From Halostagnicola larsenii XH-48 (GTDB taxonomy: Archaea; Halobacteriota; Halobacteria; Halobacteriales; Natrialbaceae), in NCBI RefSeq assembly GCF_000517625.1, contig NZ_CP007055.1, positions 2,725,327 through 2,789,326 of the forward strand: a DNA stretch of 64,000 nucleotides, written 5' to 3'. Shown piece after piece: positions 1-7,895 of the stretch. Under the pieces are notes generated by a model, which was not told the origin of the DNA, searched no databases, and saw only the letters and a program-made list of their open reading frames with translations. Each line of letters starts with the position of its first letter. Positions within the stretch are counted from its first letter, which is position 1. The position numbers were made by a program, and so were the translations under genes.

Positions 1-1238
1 CCGACGATGAAGCTCTGGAGCAAGTTGAGGATGTCCTGTACCTGTTGGAGGAGTTCGGTACTGGTCTCGAGCGAGATGGCCAGATCGTCTCCGAGGAACT
101 CGCTCGCGTCGGACTCGTCGCTCTCGAGATAGTTCGTCGCGGCGTCTCGAGCGGCCTCGATGGCCGCGTCGTCGTTCGACTCCGCCTCGACCACAATGGC
201 GGTAAATCGGACGTTCTCGGCGCTCGACCCGCCATCGGAACCGTCCTGCATCGAGAGCGTGCGGCCTTGCAGGTCGGCAGCGCTCGCTTGCCATCCGTCT
301 TCCTGTTGACCGCCATCGCTCTGGAGGCTCACCTCGGTTGGCTGATCGTCGTCAGTTGCAGCGGTCGGTTGCTCGGCGGCAGCTTCGTTGGTCGATTGCT
401 CGCTGTCGCTCGCGTTGTCCGGCTGCCCACCCTCACTCGCGTTGTCTGGCTGTTCGCTGTCGCTTGCGTTGTCCGACTGCCCATCCTCGCTCGCCCCCGT
501 CCCGTCGTCTTGACCACTTTCGTTAGCCTGCTGGTCACCACCGTCTGTCTGGCTGATTCCCCCACTGGCTCCAGCGGCCATTCCCGCCATCTGGTCCGTG
601 TAGTACGGATCCGTCGGAACGTAGATCCGCGGCGAGCTCTCGAAGCCCTCGAACGGGCTCAGGCCTTCGGAGGTGTCGGTGATCCCGACAACCTCGGTTT
701 CGACCTCCTGCCCGCCCAGCAGAGTGATCGTGAGGGTATCGCCGACCTCGAGATCGTCTTCGAACTGACCCGCCGCCGCTGGGTTGAGCACCGCCTGGGT
801 TTCTCCCATCTCGAACCGTTCGCCCTCCTCGAGGCTGTCCGCTTGAACGTACGACGGCCCAGACGCGACGACGCCGTCGCCCTGTGGCACCGTTTCGTTC
901 CCGTCGGAGACCGTCTGGGTCGGCAACGGCGCGTAGCCGTAGGCCGCCTCGACGTCCTCGAGTTCGCTGACCGCCTCGAGGTCGCTCTGGGTAAAGACCG
1001 GCTGCGAGCCGGCACCCGGGCCGGCCTCGACGTCGGGATCGGCCGCCCAGCCGTAGAGGTTCCGCTGGTCGTCCGGGCTGATGTCGCCGATGACCCCCGC
1101 CTGCAGGCTCGCGCCGAGCGTGACGAACGCGATCACCGCCGCGATGCCGATCACGACCCCCAGCATCGTCAACCCCGACCGAAGCTTGTGGCCCGCGATC
1201 GAGCGCCAGGAGAGGCGCAGGCTCTCGAGGGGCTTCAT
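1..1238 (-). CDS. ABC transporter permease, MacB/FtsX-like (cut by the window edge)
   Basis: Membrane subunit of a MacB-type ABC exporter, paired with the ATPase encoded just upstream. The start codon overlaps the ATPase stop in an ATGA, so the two are translationally coupled. The N-terminus is a short basic cytoplasmic stretch followed by one membrane segment at about residues 21-43 (LTMLGVVIGIAAVIAFVTLG), typical of MacB_PCD proteins. A large extracytoplasmic domain follows. About residues 233-299 are an acidic, Gln/Ser/Asn-rich insertion with 9-residue repeats of the DNASDSEQP type. The C-terminal membrane segments lie outside the window. Substrate unknown. The family call is solid; a role in lipoprotein or drug export is only inferred. 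Confidence 0.85.
   Translation of the reverse strand, partial: MKPLESLRLSWRSIAGHKLRSGLTMLGVVIGIAAVIAFVTLGASLQAGVIGDISPDDQRNLYGWAADPDVEAGPGAGSQPVFTQSDLEAVSELEDVEAAYGYAPLPTQTVSDGNETVPQGDGVVASGPSYVQADSLEEGERFEMGETQAVLNPAAAGQFEDDLEVGDTLTITLLGGQEVETEVVGITDTSEGLSPFEGFESSPRIYVPTDPYYTDQMAGMAAGASGGISQTDGGDQQANESGQDDGTGASEDGQSDNASDSEQPDNASEGGQPDNASDSEQSTNEAAAEQPTAATDDDQPTEVSLQSDGGQQEDGWQASAADLQGRTLSMQDGSDGGSSAENVRFTAIVVEAESNDDAAIEAARDAATNYLESDESDASEFLGDDLAISLETSTELLQQVQDILNLLQSFIV
394..494. repeat. 27-bp in-frame tandem repeat, about 3.7 copies
   Basis: Units start near 394, 421, 448 and 475. On the minus strand each encodes a nonapeptide close to DNASDSEQP or DNASEGGQP. The repeat sits inside the extracytoplasmic domain of the permease and keeps the reading frame, so it probably changes linker length by slippage without breaking the gene. 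Confidence 0.8.
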
Positions 1239-1960
1239 TTCTCGTCGCCCTCCTCGAGGTCCTCGATCCGTTCGATCCCGCCGTCGAGCAGGTGGACGAT
1301 CCGCTCGGCGCGCTCGGCGACGTGGCGCTCGTGAGTCACGACGATCATCGTCGTCCCGCCGCCGTGGAACTCCGCGAAGAGGTCGAGCACCTGCGATTCG
1401 GTCTCCGTATCGAGGTTCCCCGAGGGTTCGTCGGCGAGCACGATCGACGGGTCGTTCACCAGCGCTCGAGCGAGCGCGACCCGCTGGCGCTGGCCGCCCG
1501 ATAACTCGTTCGGGAGGTGATCGATGCGGTCTCCCAGTCCGACGCGCTCTAAGAGTTCGCGCGCCCGGTCGCGACGCTCGCTCCGAGAACTCCCCTGAAA
1601 CAGCTGCGGAAGCGCGACGTTCTCGAGGGCGTTCAGCCGGGGCATGAGGTTGAACGTCTGGAAGACGAAGCCGACTTCCGTGCCGCGCAGGCGGGTCCGT
1701 TCACGTCCCGAGAGCGCGCTCACGTCTCGGCCGTCGACGACGACCGACCCCTCCGTCGGCGTATCGAGACAGCCGACGAGGTTCATCAGCGTCGATTTGC
1801 CCGACCCGCTCGGGCCCATTATCGCGGTGTAGGAGCCTCGAGGGATCTCCAGTGAGACGCCATCGAGCGCGTGGACGGGCTCGCCCAACTGGTAGGTTTT
1901 GCGGACGCCCTCGAGCGAGACCGCGATTTCGGTCTCCGGCATCGTCCCCGTATTCGACAT
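1235..1960 (-). CDS. ABC transporter ATP-binding protein, LolD/MacB-like
   Basis: Nucleotide-binding subunit, about 241 aa, that powers the adjacent MacB-like permease from the cytoplasmic side. Visible motifs: Walker A GPSGSGKST (about 49-57), signature LSGGQRQR (153-160), Walker B IVLADEPSG (173-181) and the switch His in VVTHERH. I start at the ATG at 1960 (MSNTGTMPETEIAV). The open frame continues upstream, but that part is low-quality sequence opposite rpiA. A second ATG at 1942 is possible. It shares the ATGA overlap with the permease and forms a two-gene operon transcribed away from rpiA. Confidence 0.9.
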   Translation of the reverse strand: MSNTGTMPETEIAVSLEGVRKTYQLGEPVHALDGVSLEIPRGSYTAIMGPSGSGKSTLMNLVGCLDTPTEGSVVVDGRDVSALSGRERTRLRGTEVGFVFQTFNLMPRLNALENVALPQLFQGSSRSERRDRARELLERVGLGDRIDHLPNELSGGQRQRVALARALVNDPSIVLADEPSGNLDTETESQVLDLFAEFHGGGTTMIVVTHERHVAERAERIVHLLDGGIERIEDLEEGDEK

Positions 1961-2087
1961 GGTGGTCCCGTCCACACCGCCGGCGAAAAACCTTCGCGGG
2001 TGTTCGACGGGTTCGCGCCCGGTTTTCGCCCGCGCTGGCTCGCCCAGAGGTGCAACGTTTTTTGCGCCCCCGCACAGTGCTCGAGAC

Positions 2088-2822
2088 ATGAAGCGCACTG
2101 GCGGCACAGACGAGGCGAAACGCCGGGCGGGCGAACGCGCCGCCGAGGAGGTCGAAGACGGGTTCGTCGTCGGGCTCGGAACCGGCTCGACGACGGCACA
2201 CGCGATCAGGGCGATCGGCGAGGCGGTCGAGAACGGACTCGAGGTTCGAGGCATTCCAACGTCGTTCCAGTCCCGACAGCTCGCGCTCGAGGTCGGCATT
2301 CCGCTCACGTCGCTCGATGCCGTCTCGAGCGTCGACCTCGCCATCGACGGTGCCGATCAGGTGGTCGACACCGGCGACGGCACCGAGCAGGTCCTCGACA
2401 GATCCGACGCGGGCGACGGTGACCTGATCAAAGGCGGCGGCGCGGCCCACACGCGAGAAAAACTCGTCGACGCCGCGGCCGATCGGTTCGTCGTCGTCGC
2501 CGACCCCTCGAAGCTCGTCGACCGACTCGAAGGTCCGGTCCCGCTCGAGGTGATACCCGACGCCCACACGGTCGTCGCCGACGCAATCTGCGAACTGGGC
2601 GGGGATTCGACCCTTCGGGCGGCCGAGTGCAAGGATGGCCCAGTTGTGACCGACAACGGCAACCTCGTCCTCGATTGCTCGTTCGGGCCGCTCGAGGACC
2701 CCGAACGCCTCGCGAGCCGACTCGCCTCGATCCCCGGCGTCGTCGAACACGGACTGTTCGTCGGACGGACCGACGCGGCCTACGTCGGAACCGAGTCGGG
2801 CGTCGAGGTTAGAGAGTACTGA
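2088..2822 (+). CDS. rpiA: Ribose-5-phosphate isomerase A
   Basis: Interconverts ribose 5-phosphate and ribulose 5-phosphate in the cytoplasm, supplying pentose for nucleotides and histidine. About 244 aa, normal for the family. Visible motifs: the phosphate-binding GLGTGSTTAHAI near the N-terminus (about 29-40), the catalytic DGADQ (about 91-95), KGGGAAHTREK with the catalytic Lys, DNGN and GVVEHGLF. Between DGADQ and KGGG there is an acidic insertion of roughly a dozen residues absent from most bacterial enzymes. The start is the ATG at 2088 (MKRTGGTDEAKRR); the longer open frame upstream runs over the divergent ABC gene. It stands alone as a transcription unit. Confidence 0.95.
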   Translation: MKRTGGTDEAKRRAGERAAEEVEDGFVVGLGTGSTTAHAIRAIGEAVENGLEVRGIPTSFQSRQLALEVGIPLTSLDAVSSVDLAIDGADQVVDTGDGTEQVLDRSDAGDGDLIKGGGAAHTREKLVDAAADRFVVVADPSKLVDRLEGPVPLEVIPDAHTVVADAICELGGDSTLRAAECKDGPVVTDNGNLVLDCSFGPLEDPERLASRLASIPGVVEHGLFVGRTDAAYVGTESGVEVREY

Positions 2823-2887
2823 GGTCGTCGTCACTGTTCGTCTCGCAGGTTGCGGTGTTTTGCAATTCTCGAGTCGGCGGTCACCGT

Positions 2888-3328
2888 TCACTCACTCTCG
2901 AGCTTCGACGTGACCTGTGCCATAACTTCCCAGACAACTCGAGTCGGATTCGTTGACGAGAACTCGTAGGATTCGTATGTATACGTCCGTTCGGGGTCAG
3001 CCCGTTCTTGAAAGTGACCCCATCCATCGACGTGCTCTTGTGGATGGTGGTGCCACCCGAAGTCTCCGGTGGCGTCGCTGTAGTGAAACGAAAACGCTGG
3101 GCGGTCGGTGTTGCTCTCGCCTGCGAACCAGCGAACGGTCAGCGTGGCCTCGTTCACGTCGAGTTCGATCCGATCTACCGCGATGTCTGCGACGACGCTG
3201 GTGTACTCCCCGGACGGAAATCCTCGAACCGCGGTAACCGCCGGGTGGCGCTCGAGTTCGCGCTGGATTCCCCGAAGCGCACGATGTGACGCTTGCGCTG
3301 AATCGTACGCACGGCCGTTGCCGGCCAT
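2888..3328 (-). CDS. Putative TumE-like (DUF6516-like) toxin of a two-gene module
   Basis: About 146 aa, cytoplasmic. The N-terminal half has a helix with HPAV (residues about 26-29). The C-terminal half carries an aromatic/His stretch, FSFHYSDATGDFGWHHHPQE, followed by HVDGWGHF. The order of these elements resembles TumE/DUF6516 proteins, where an F-x-Y strand is followed by a His-rich patch. This comparison is from memory and is not proven. The gene starts one base after the stop of a winged-helix gene, so the two form an operon of putative antitoxin then putative toxin. Start at 3328, MAGNGRAYDSAQ. Alternative: an uncharacterised haloarchaeal protein with no toxin role. Confidence 0.55.
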   Translation of the reverse strand: MAGNGRAYDSAQASHRALRGIQRELERHPAVTAVRGFPSGEYTSVVADIAVDRIELDVNEATLTVRWFAGESNTDRPAFSFHYSDATGDFGWHHHPQEHVDGWGHFQERADPERTYTYESYEFSSTNPTRVVWEVMAQVTSKLESE

Positions 3329-3329
3329 A

Positions 3330-3851
3330 TTAGGCGAACGCTCGGGAATATCGAGTGTACGTCGCGTAGTGTTCGATGGCGTCCTCGACAGCCTCGAGAC
3401 GATATCGGACGAGTTCCCAGTCGCCTGCGGTCTGTAGGACGGCTCGCGTTTCCTCGGATTCGTCCGTTTCGGCGGCACATCCGCGGAGTTCGTCCGGCGA
3501 ATCGACCGCGTACTCCTCGCGCCACGTTTCGATTTCCGTTTGCAGATCGGCCTTCAACTGGATGAGTTCGTCGCGGTCGTGCGAATCGAGCAGATCCCGA
3601 AGTAGTTGCATCCGCGTGTGAAGCGGATCCGGCGAGTAAAACGTCGTACCGTCGCGTTCGGTCTTTAGGAGGACGTTCATCTCTGCGAGCCGCTCGAGGT
3701 GGTCTCTCGCGGTATTTTCGGCGACGTAGGCTTCGTTTGCGATGTACGACGCCGGTCGGGGCTCGGAGACGGTTTCCGTGACCGATCGGACCCTATCGAA
3801 CGCGCTCGTTTGGGCTTTCCAGGCGTCAATTCCAGGAGCGTCTTCGTCCAT
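3330..3851 (-). CDS. Winged-helix DNA-binding protein, possible antitoxin/autoregulator
   Basis: 173 aa. Residues about 17-75 form a winged helix-turn-helix: ASYIANEAYVAENTARDHLE contains the turn and recognition helix, and LLKTERDGTTFYSPDP looks like the wing. The C-terminal half is helical and acidic (LRDLLDSHDRDELIQLKADL), suggesting dimerisation or a partner-binding arm. It is the first gene of a tight two-gene operon with the TumE-like gene (1-nt gap), the usual layout of an antitoxin that represses its own promoter. It could equally be a general MarR/ArsR-like regulator. The role is inferred; the fold is fairly clear. Confidence 0.75.
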   Translation of the reverse strand: MDEDAPGIDAWKAQTSAFDRVRSVTETVSEPRPASYIANEAYVAENTARDHLERLAEMNVLLKTERDGTTFYSPDPLHTRMQLLRDLLDSHDRDELIQLKADLQTEIETWREEYAVDSPDELRGCAAETDESEETRAVLQTAGDWELVRYRLEAVEDAIEHYATYTRYSRAFA

Positions 3852-4306
3852 ATCCGCTCTTCTCGTTCTATCGCAATAAGTCTATCTCGAGATAAAATTA
3901 TTGATTCAAGCGGTGAGGCGATCGAATAGAGGGCTCCGAGCCGCCACGAACGATGAAACTGAACCGCTTCCCGGCGACGATTCGGTGTCCGGCCTATCCG
4001 CGCTGTGGCGATCCCGTGTTAGTCGTCACCAGCACCGGGCCGACGACCAACCGATCCCACCCCCTGTGGCTGTCGCGTTGGTGATCCGTCGCTTGAGCAC
4101 TCGTCGACCGAATGTGCTCGAGTCACCCGGTCGAACCCCTTCGTTTCGCCTCGAACGTTCTTCGAACCCCCTCGTTTCGACTCGAAAGTTCCGGCGAAAA
4201 AGACCCGTTCTGACGATAGTTCGGACCTACAGCCGATGTTGACAGAACCTAGCTGCAGGTCGCCAGACAGTAGCACGCATCGAGTGACGGCGAGGTTCGA
4301 ACTGGA
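3852..4306. other. 455-bp intergenic region with a pair of ORB-like repeats
   Basis: No convincing gene. The open frame on the plus strand at 3901-4242 has an Arg/Ser-rich composition without domain signals. The right part holds two near-identical 30-bp elements at 4131-4191 (annotated separately). An AT-rich stretch at about 3880-3905 lies just upstream of the winged-helix gene and probably contains its promoter. Confidence 0.6.
4131..4191 (-). repeat. Tandem pair of ORB-like elements
   Basis: Two 30-bp imperfect direct copies occupy 4131-4160 and 4162-4191. Read on the minus strand each has the pattern TTCGAGnCGAAACGAnGGGG followed by a T. This resembles the archaeal origin recognition box, which has a short dyad, then GAAACGA, then a G-run. 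Both copies point the same way. No orc1/cdc6 gene is near, so origin function is not implied. Related single motifs occur at about 14290 and 51567. Confidence 0.5.
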
Positions 4307-4672
4307 TTAGGGACGACGGCTCGAGGGATTCTTCAGTGCCGCGTCTGCGGCGAGGAGCAGAAAGGCGATCACACCGATGAACCAGAGCAGGAATACCGGA
4401 TCGACGTCGGCGGTGGTATAGTAGTGCCCGAACGCCACCGAACTCATGGCCAGTCCGAACATGCCGACTCCGTGGGCCACTGCCGTTTTCCTGTCTTCGA
4501 ACGAAATCGTGTGGCTGCGTAGCGAGGCATCGGTTCCGAAGTGAAAATACGCCGTCGCCGCGTACAGACAGCCGATCACGAGAAGGATGTACCAGCCAGG
4601 TGCAAACATCTGATACGTCGCGGTGCTGACGACTGCACCAACCAGAACGGCCATCAACGGGGATGTATCCAT
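4307..4672 (-). CDS. Small four-pass membrane protein, function unknown
   Basis: 121 aa with four predicted membrane segments at about residues 7-25, 28-47, 66-88 and 92-112. A loop (GTDASLRSHTISFEDRKTA) lies between the second and third. A TATA-like AATTATCC lies about 28 bp before the ATG on the minus strand, so the mRNA is probably leaderless. Shares orientation with the next small membrane protein at 4741 but a 68-bp gap with its own promoter separates them. I do not recognise the family. Confidence 0.8.
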   Translation of the reverse strand: MDTSPLMAVLVGAVVSTATYQMFAPGWYILLVIGCLYAATAYFHFGTDASLRSHTISFEDRKTAVAHGVGMFGLAMSSVAFGHYYTTADVDPVFLLWFIGVIAFLLLAADAALKNPSSRRP

Positions 4673-4740
4673 ACGACGGCCATGAAGGGCTTGGATAATT
4701 ATTCCTGTTATCCGTCACGATCAAAATGAATCGGAGACGG

Positions 4741-5148
4741 TCACCGACTGTCGTCCGTCGTCTCTGCGGTTCGCGCTCGCTGCGAGAACAGCGCGACGGC
4801 GACGTAACACACCCCGAGCAACCGCGTCGCGGGGACGACCCACGATTTCAACTCGAGATTCGCCGGGTTCTCGTAGGCCGTTCCCAGCGCGAGCGTGACG
4901 AACCGGCGCGGAGCGAGAAAGGCCGGTACGCCGATAACCCCGAGCGTTCGGGCGACAGCGGGCGCGTTCGCCCTTCCGGTGAGGACGAGCCAGCAGAAGA
5001 CCAGTCCCTCGAGTCGAGCCATCGGAAGCGTCCACGGCCGGAGCGTTCCCTCGCCGGGATTGTCGAAGGCGAGTCGTTCCGCCGAGGCGACGATTCGGTC
5101 CGGAAAGGCCGTCTCGAGCAGGCCGAACGCGACGAGTAGTCGTTTCAT
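4741..5148 (-). CDS. Haloarchaeal membrane protein, about 135 aa, function unknown
   Basis: Starts at the ATG at 5148 ([18 protein letters not shown]). Hydrophobic stretches at about residues 45-60, 65-85 and 105-122 suggest three or more membrane or membrane-associated helices, separated by basic turns such as APRRFVT. The sequence shows two related halves ([16 protein letters not shown] and [15 protein letters not shown]). This suggests an internal duplication, each half pairing a NPG/NPAN turn with a PWTLP/SWVVP motif. The open frame continues upstream to 5226, but the ATG at 5148 fits the divergent promoter region shared with the isomerase gene. Function unknown. Confidence 0.75.
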   Translation of the reverse strand: MKRLLVAFGLLETAFPDRIVASAERLAFDNPGEGTLRPWTLPMARLEGLVFCWLVLTGRANAPAVARTLGVIGVPAFLAPRRFVTLALGTAYENPANLELKSWVVPATRLLGVCYVAVALFSQRARTAETTDDSR

Positions 5149-5292
5149 AGGCAGTCTACGATGTCGGTCGACAAAAACGTCTCCGGCGGGGTCGATTCCC
5201 GGCGCTGCGTTGTGGAACGCGGCCAACAGAAGCCACTTCGAACAGACACCTTTTCAATCCCGTATCGTAACTCCCGTAGTAGAGACGAACCG

Positions 5293-6357
5293 ATGCCCGA
5301 GACTTCCGACAGGAAAGACGACCACATTCGCATCATTCAAGAAGAAGACGTCGAGACGTCGGGGACGGGATTCGCCGATATCGATCTGGTCCACGACGCG
5401 CTTCCCGAGATCCACCGCGACGAAATCGACACGACGACGACGCTGTTCGGGCACGAACTGGCCGCACCGATCGTGATCGAGAGTATGACCGGCGGTCACC
5501 CTAACACGACGAAACTCAACCGGGCGCTGGCCGAAGCGGCCCAGGAGACGGGAATCGCCATGGGCGTCGGCAGCCAGCGCGCCGGCCTCGAGCTTACCGA
5601 CGAGGACCTACTCGAGTCCTACACGGTCGTCCGCGAGGTCGCACCCGACGCCGTCCTCTACGGAAACGTCGGCGCGGCGCAGTTGCTCGAGTACGACGTC
5701 GACGACGTCGAACGGGCCGTCGAGATGATCGACGCCGACGCGATGGCGATCCACCTCAACTTCCTGCAGGAAGCCGTCCAGCCCGAGGGCGATATCGACG
5801 CCCGCGGCTGTCTCGCGGAGATCGAACGCGTCGCGAGCGAACTGAGCGTCCCCGTGGTCGTCAAGGAGACGGGCAACGGCATCTCGAGGGACGTCGCCCG
5901 CCGGCTCGCCGATGCGGGCGTCGACGCCATCGACGTGGCCGGGAAGGGCGGAACGACGTGGTCCGGCATCGAATCCTACCGGGCCGCCGCCGTCGGTGCC
6001 AGTCGACAGGAGGGGATTGGCCAACTGTTTCGCGCCTGGGGCGTGCCGACGGCGGTGAGCACCCTCGAGGCCGCCGAATCCCACGACTGCGTCGTCGCGA
6101 GCGGCGGCGTTCGATCGGGGCTCGACATCGCGAAAGCGATCGCGCTGGGCGCTCGAGCCGGCGGACTGGCGAAACCGTTTCTCGCGCCGGCCGGGCAGGG
6201 AACCGAGGCGGTAGTCGACCTGATCGAGACGCTCTCACTCGAGCTTCGGACGGCGATGTTCGTCACGGGCTCGGCATCGATCGAGGAGCTACAGGAAACC
6301 GACTACGTCGTCCTCGGGCGGACGAAGGAGTATCTCGAGGAACGACGCGAGCGCTGA
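5293..6357 (+). CDS. fni: Type 2 isopentenyl-diphosphate delta-isomerase
   Basis: FMN- and NADPH-dependent isomerase interconverting isopentenyl and dimethylallyl diphosphate. It supplies the isoprenoid precursors of archaeal ether lipids, quinones and carotenoids. About 354 aa, usual length. TIM-barrel motifs are in order: [51 protein letters not shown] and the FMN-phosphate site [18 protein letters not shown]. Start at [14 protein letters not shown] (5293); the longer frame upstream overlaps the divergent membrane gene. Single-gene unit, convergent with the histone-fold gene beyond. Confidence 0.95.
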   Translation: MPETSDRKDDHIRIIQEEDVETSGTGFADIDLVHDALPEIHRDEIDTTTTLFGHELAAPIVIESMTGGHPNTTKLNRALAEAAQETGIAMGVGSQRAGLELTDEDLLESYTVVREVAPDAVLYGNVGAAQLLEYDVDDVERAVEMIDADAMAIHLNFLQEAVQPEGDIDARGCLAEIERVASELSVPVVVKETGNGISRDVARRLADAGVDAIDVAGKGGTTWSGIESYRAAAVGASRQEGIGQLFRAWGVPTAVSTLEAAESHDCVVASGGVRSGLDIAKAIALGARAGGLAKPFLAPAGQGTEAVVDLIETLSLELRTAMFVTGSASIEELQETDYVVLGRTKEYLEERRER

Positions 6358-6445
6358 GAGCGGTCGCCGCCCGGTGACACGACGACATGGCGTTCGAGGA
6401 CGTAAACGCTGTTGCTGTCCGTTACTCCAATTTCGTCGATGACGT

Positions 6446-6560
6446 CACTCTCGAGTGCGTACTGTACGGTTCATCGCTTCCGAGCGCGTACTGTCTCGGT
6501 TACGCCGCTCTCGAGTGCGTGATGTTCCAGTTGCGCCGCTCTCGAGCGTTGCGCCAAGAA
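6446..6560. repeat. Degenerate tandem repeat, about 30-bp period, four units
   Basis: Between two convergent genes, the core CTCTCGAGTGCGT and variants recur at about 6448, 6477 (diverged), 6508 and 6539. The first two units also share GCGTACTGT. Spacing is 29-31 bp with no conserved spacers, so this is not a CRISPR array. No open frame across it looks like a real protein. Confidence 0.55.
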
Positions 6561-6581
6561 ATAATAGTTTGCGAGCGAACC

Positions 6582-6749
6582 TTACAGGTCGCGCGGCTGG
6601 ACCGTCTTCCGGTCGTTTGCTTCGGCACGTCGTGCTGCGTCTTCGAGAAGCTCGTCGACTTCCTCGTCGAGTGCTTCGTAGAAGTCCGAGGCGACGTTTT
6701 TGTCATCGAGCGCTTCCTTTACGGCGGCTTTGACGATCAGATCTGCCAT
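6582..6749 (-). CDS. Minimal histone-fold protein, DUF1931-like
   Basis: 55 aa, one of the smallest genes here. The sequence reads as a histone fold: a short N-terminal helix (MADLIVKAAVKEALDD), a long central helix (ASDFYEALDEEVDELLEDAA), then RAEANDRKTVQPRDL, in which RKTV matches the L2-loop R-K-T signature of archaeal histones. The last helix appears truncated. It is strongly acidic, unlike classical DNA-wrapping histones. I recall such 54-55 aa proteins in haloarchaea as DUF1931 family. DNA binding cannot be assumed. It has its own promoter 30 bp upstream. Confidence 0.8.
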   Translation of the reverse strand: MADLIVKAAVKEALDDKNVASDFYEALDEEVDELLEDAARRAEANDRKTVQPRDL

Positions 6750-6774
6750 ACGAAATACTGGTTTCCGTTTCCCT

Positions 6775-6782
6775 CTTATAAT
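6775..6782 (-). promoter_or_regulatory. TATA box of the histone-fold gene
   Basis: On the minus strand the sequence reads TTATAAG, centred about 30 bp upstream of the ATG at 6749. This predicts a leaderless or near-leaderless mRNA. Confidence 0.6.
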
Positions 6783-6989
6783 TGTTCCGGTTACTACCGC
6801 CAATACCGGGTCTGCAGGGGCCAATTCGTCGGTTCCGAGCGTCGATTCCACCGGAAAATATATGTTTGATGAATTTCCGACGGGTCGAAAATCGGCTCTT
6901 TGGGCCACAACCTCGCTCGCGCGCGCTCTCCGAGTCGTTTGGCGAGTCGTGCCGACGGATTCGAGTAGTTGCACCGACGATGCTACTCC

Positions 6990-7787
6990 ATGCGCGAACT
7001 TCTCGAAGCCGTTGCGGAGGGGTCTCTCTCCCCCGCCCAGGCCGAGGCTGAACTCGCCGGCTACGTCACTGACGACGCCGGCCGATTCGATGCGACGCGA
7101 CGACAACGACGCGGCATTCCGGAGGCGATTCTCGCCGAAGGTAAGTCACCCGACGCGGTCGCCTCGCTGGCGGCGACCGCGCTCGAGACGACGGGACGGG
7201 CGCTCCTGACGCGACTCTCGGATGAACAGTTTCAGGTTCTCGAGTCTTCTCTCGAGGATGTCGAGGACGAGGCCACCATCGAGCGCTGGAGTACGTCCGC
7301 CCTCGTTCGGTCCTCGACATACGAACGATCCTCGCTCGAGGCGACGGTCGCGATCGTCACAGCGGGGACGGTCGACGGCCCGGTCGCCGACGAGGCACAG
7401 GTCGTCTGCGAAGACGCGGGGGCGTCCGTCGATCGGATCGACGACGTCGGCGTCGCGGCGCTCGATCGCGTGCTCGATCAGGCCGACCGGTTGCGAGCGG
7501 CGGACGTGGTGATCGTCGCCGCCGGTCGGGAGGGGGCCCTCCCGACGGTCGTGGCCGGTCTCGTCGATGCACCCGTCATCGCGATTCCCGTCTCGAGTGG
7601 CTACGGCCACGGCGGCGACGGCGAAGCGGCGCTCGCCGGCATGCTCCAGTCCTGTACCGTCCTCTCCGTCGTCAACATCGACGCTGGCTTCGTTGCCGGC
7701 GCACAGGCGACGCTCATCGCCCGCGCCGTCGATCGGGTGGCTTTCTCCGGGAACGAGAGTGATCCAGCCGACGACTCGGACTTGTAA
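6990..7787 (+). CDS. larB: Nickel-pincer cofactor biosynthesis protein LarB
   Basis: LarB carboxylates and hydrolyses nicotinic acid adenine dinucleotide, the first step towards the nickel-pincer nucleotide of lactate racemase and related enzymes. About 265 aa. The N-terminal third is helical (MRELLEAVAEGSLSPAQAEAEL). The C-terminal PurE-like Rossmann domain contains TAGTVDGPVADEA, VIVAAGREGALPTVVAGLVD, PVSSGYGHGGDGEAALAGML and NIDAGFVAGAQATLIAR, all typical of LarB. Start at the ATG at 6990. larC and larE are not in the window, so the rest of the pathway must be elsewhere. The enzyme using the cofactor is unknown here. Confidence 0.93.
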   Translation: MRELLEAVAEGSLSPAQAEAELAGYVTDDAGRFDATRRQRRGIPEAILAEGKSPDAVASLAATALETTGRALLTRLSDEQFQVLESSLEDVEDEATIERWSTSALVRSSTYERSSLEATVAIVTAGTVDGPVADEAQVVCEDAGASVDRIDDVGVAALDRVLDQADRLRAADVVIVAAGREGALPTVVAGLVDAPVIAIPVSSGYGHGGDGEAALAGMLQSCTVLSVVNIDAGFVAGAQATLIARAVDRVAFSGNESDPADDSDL

Positions 7788-7875
7788 CGGATTCGGGAAA
7801 ATATTCTTCTATAGCCAAAACTCAATACTTCGCTGAGGGAAGGTTATTTAGTATTGCAACCAGTATTTTCAACTA

Positions 7876-7889
7876 CCGGCGAACGCCGG
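7876..7889 (+). other. Hairpin in the 5' leader of the small zinc-finger gene
   Basis: CCGGC, loop GAAC, GCCGG: five perfect G/C pairs ending 6 nt before the ATG at 7896. A TATA-like TTATTTAG at 7847-7854 predicts transcription starting around 7877, so the hairpin would be the extreme 5' end of the mRNA. Confidence 0.5.
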
Positions 7890-7895
7890 ACTACC

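Noticed and set aside
45..1334. 429-aa open frame on the plus strand opposite the ABC permease
   Set aside because: Arg/Leu/Val-rich scrambled sequence without domains, and it lies entirely antisense to the clear MacB-like permease and the ATPase end.
3901..4242. 113-aa plus-strand gene
   Set aside because: Arg/Ser/Pro-rich scrambled translation, spans the ORB-like repeats, no promoter or family match.
6446..6560. Possible CRISPR array
   Set aside because: Units diverge, spacing is about 30 bp repeat-to-repeat with no separate unique spacers, and no cas1/cas2 genes are nearby.
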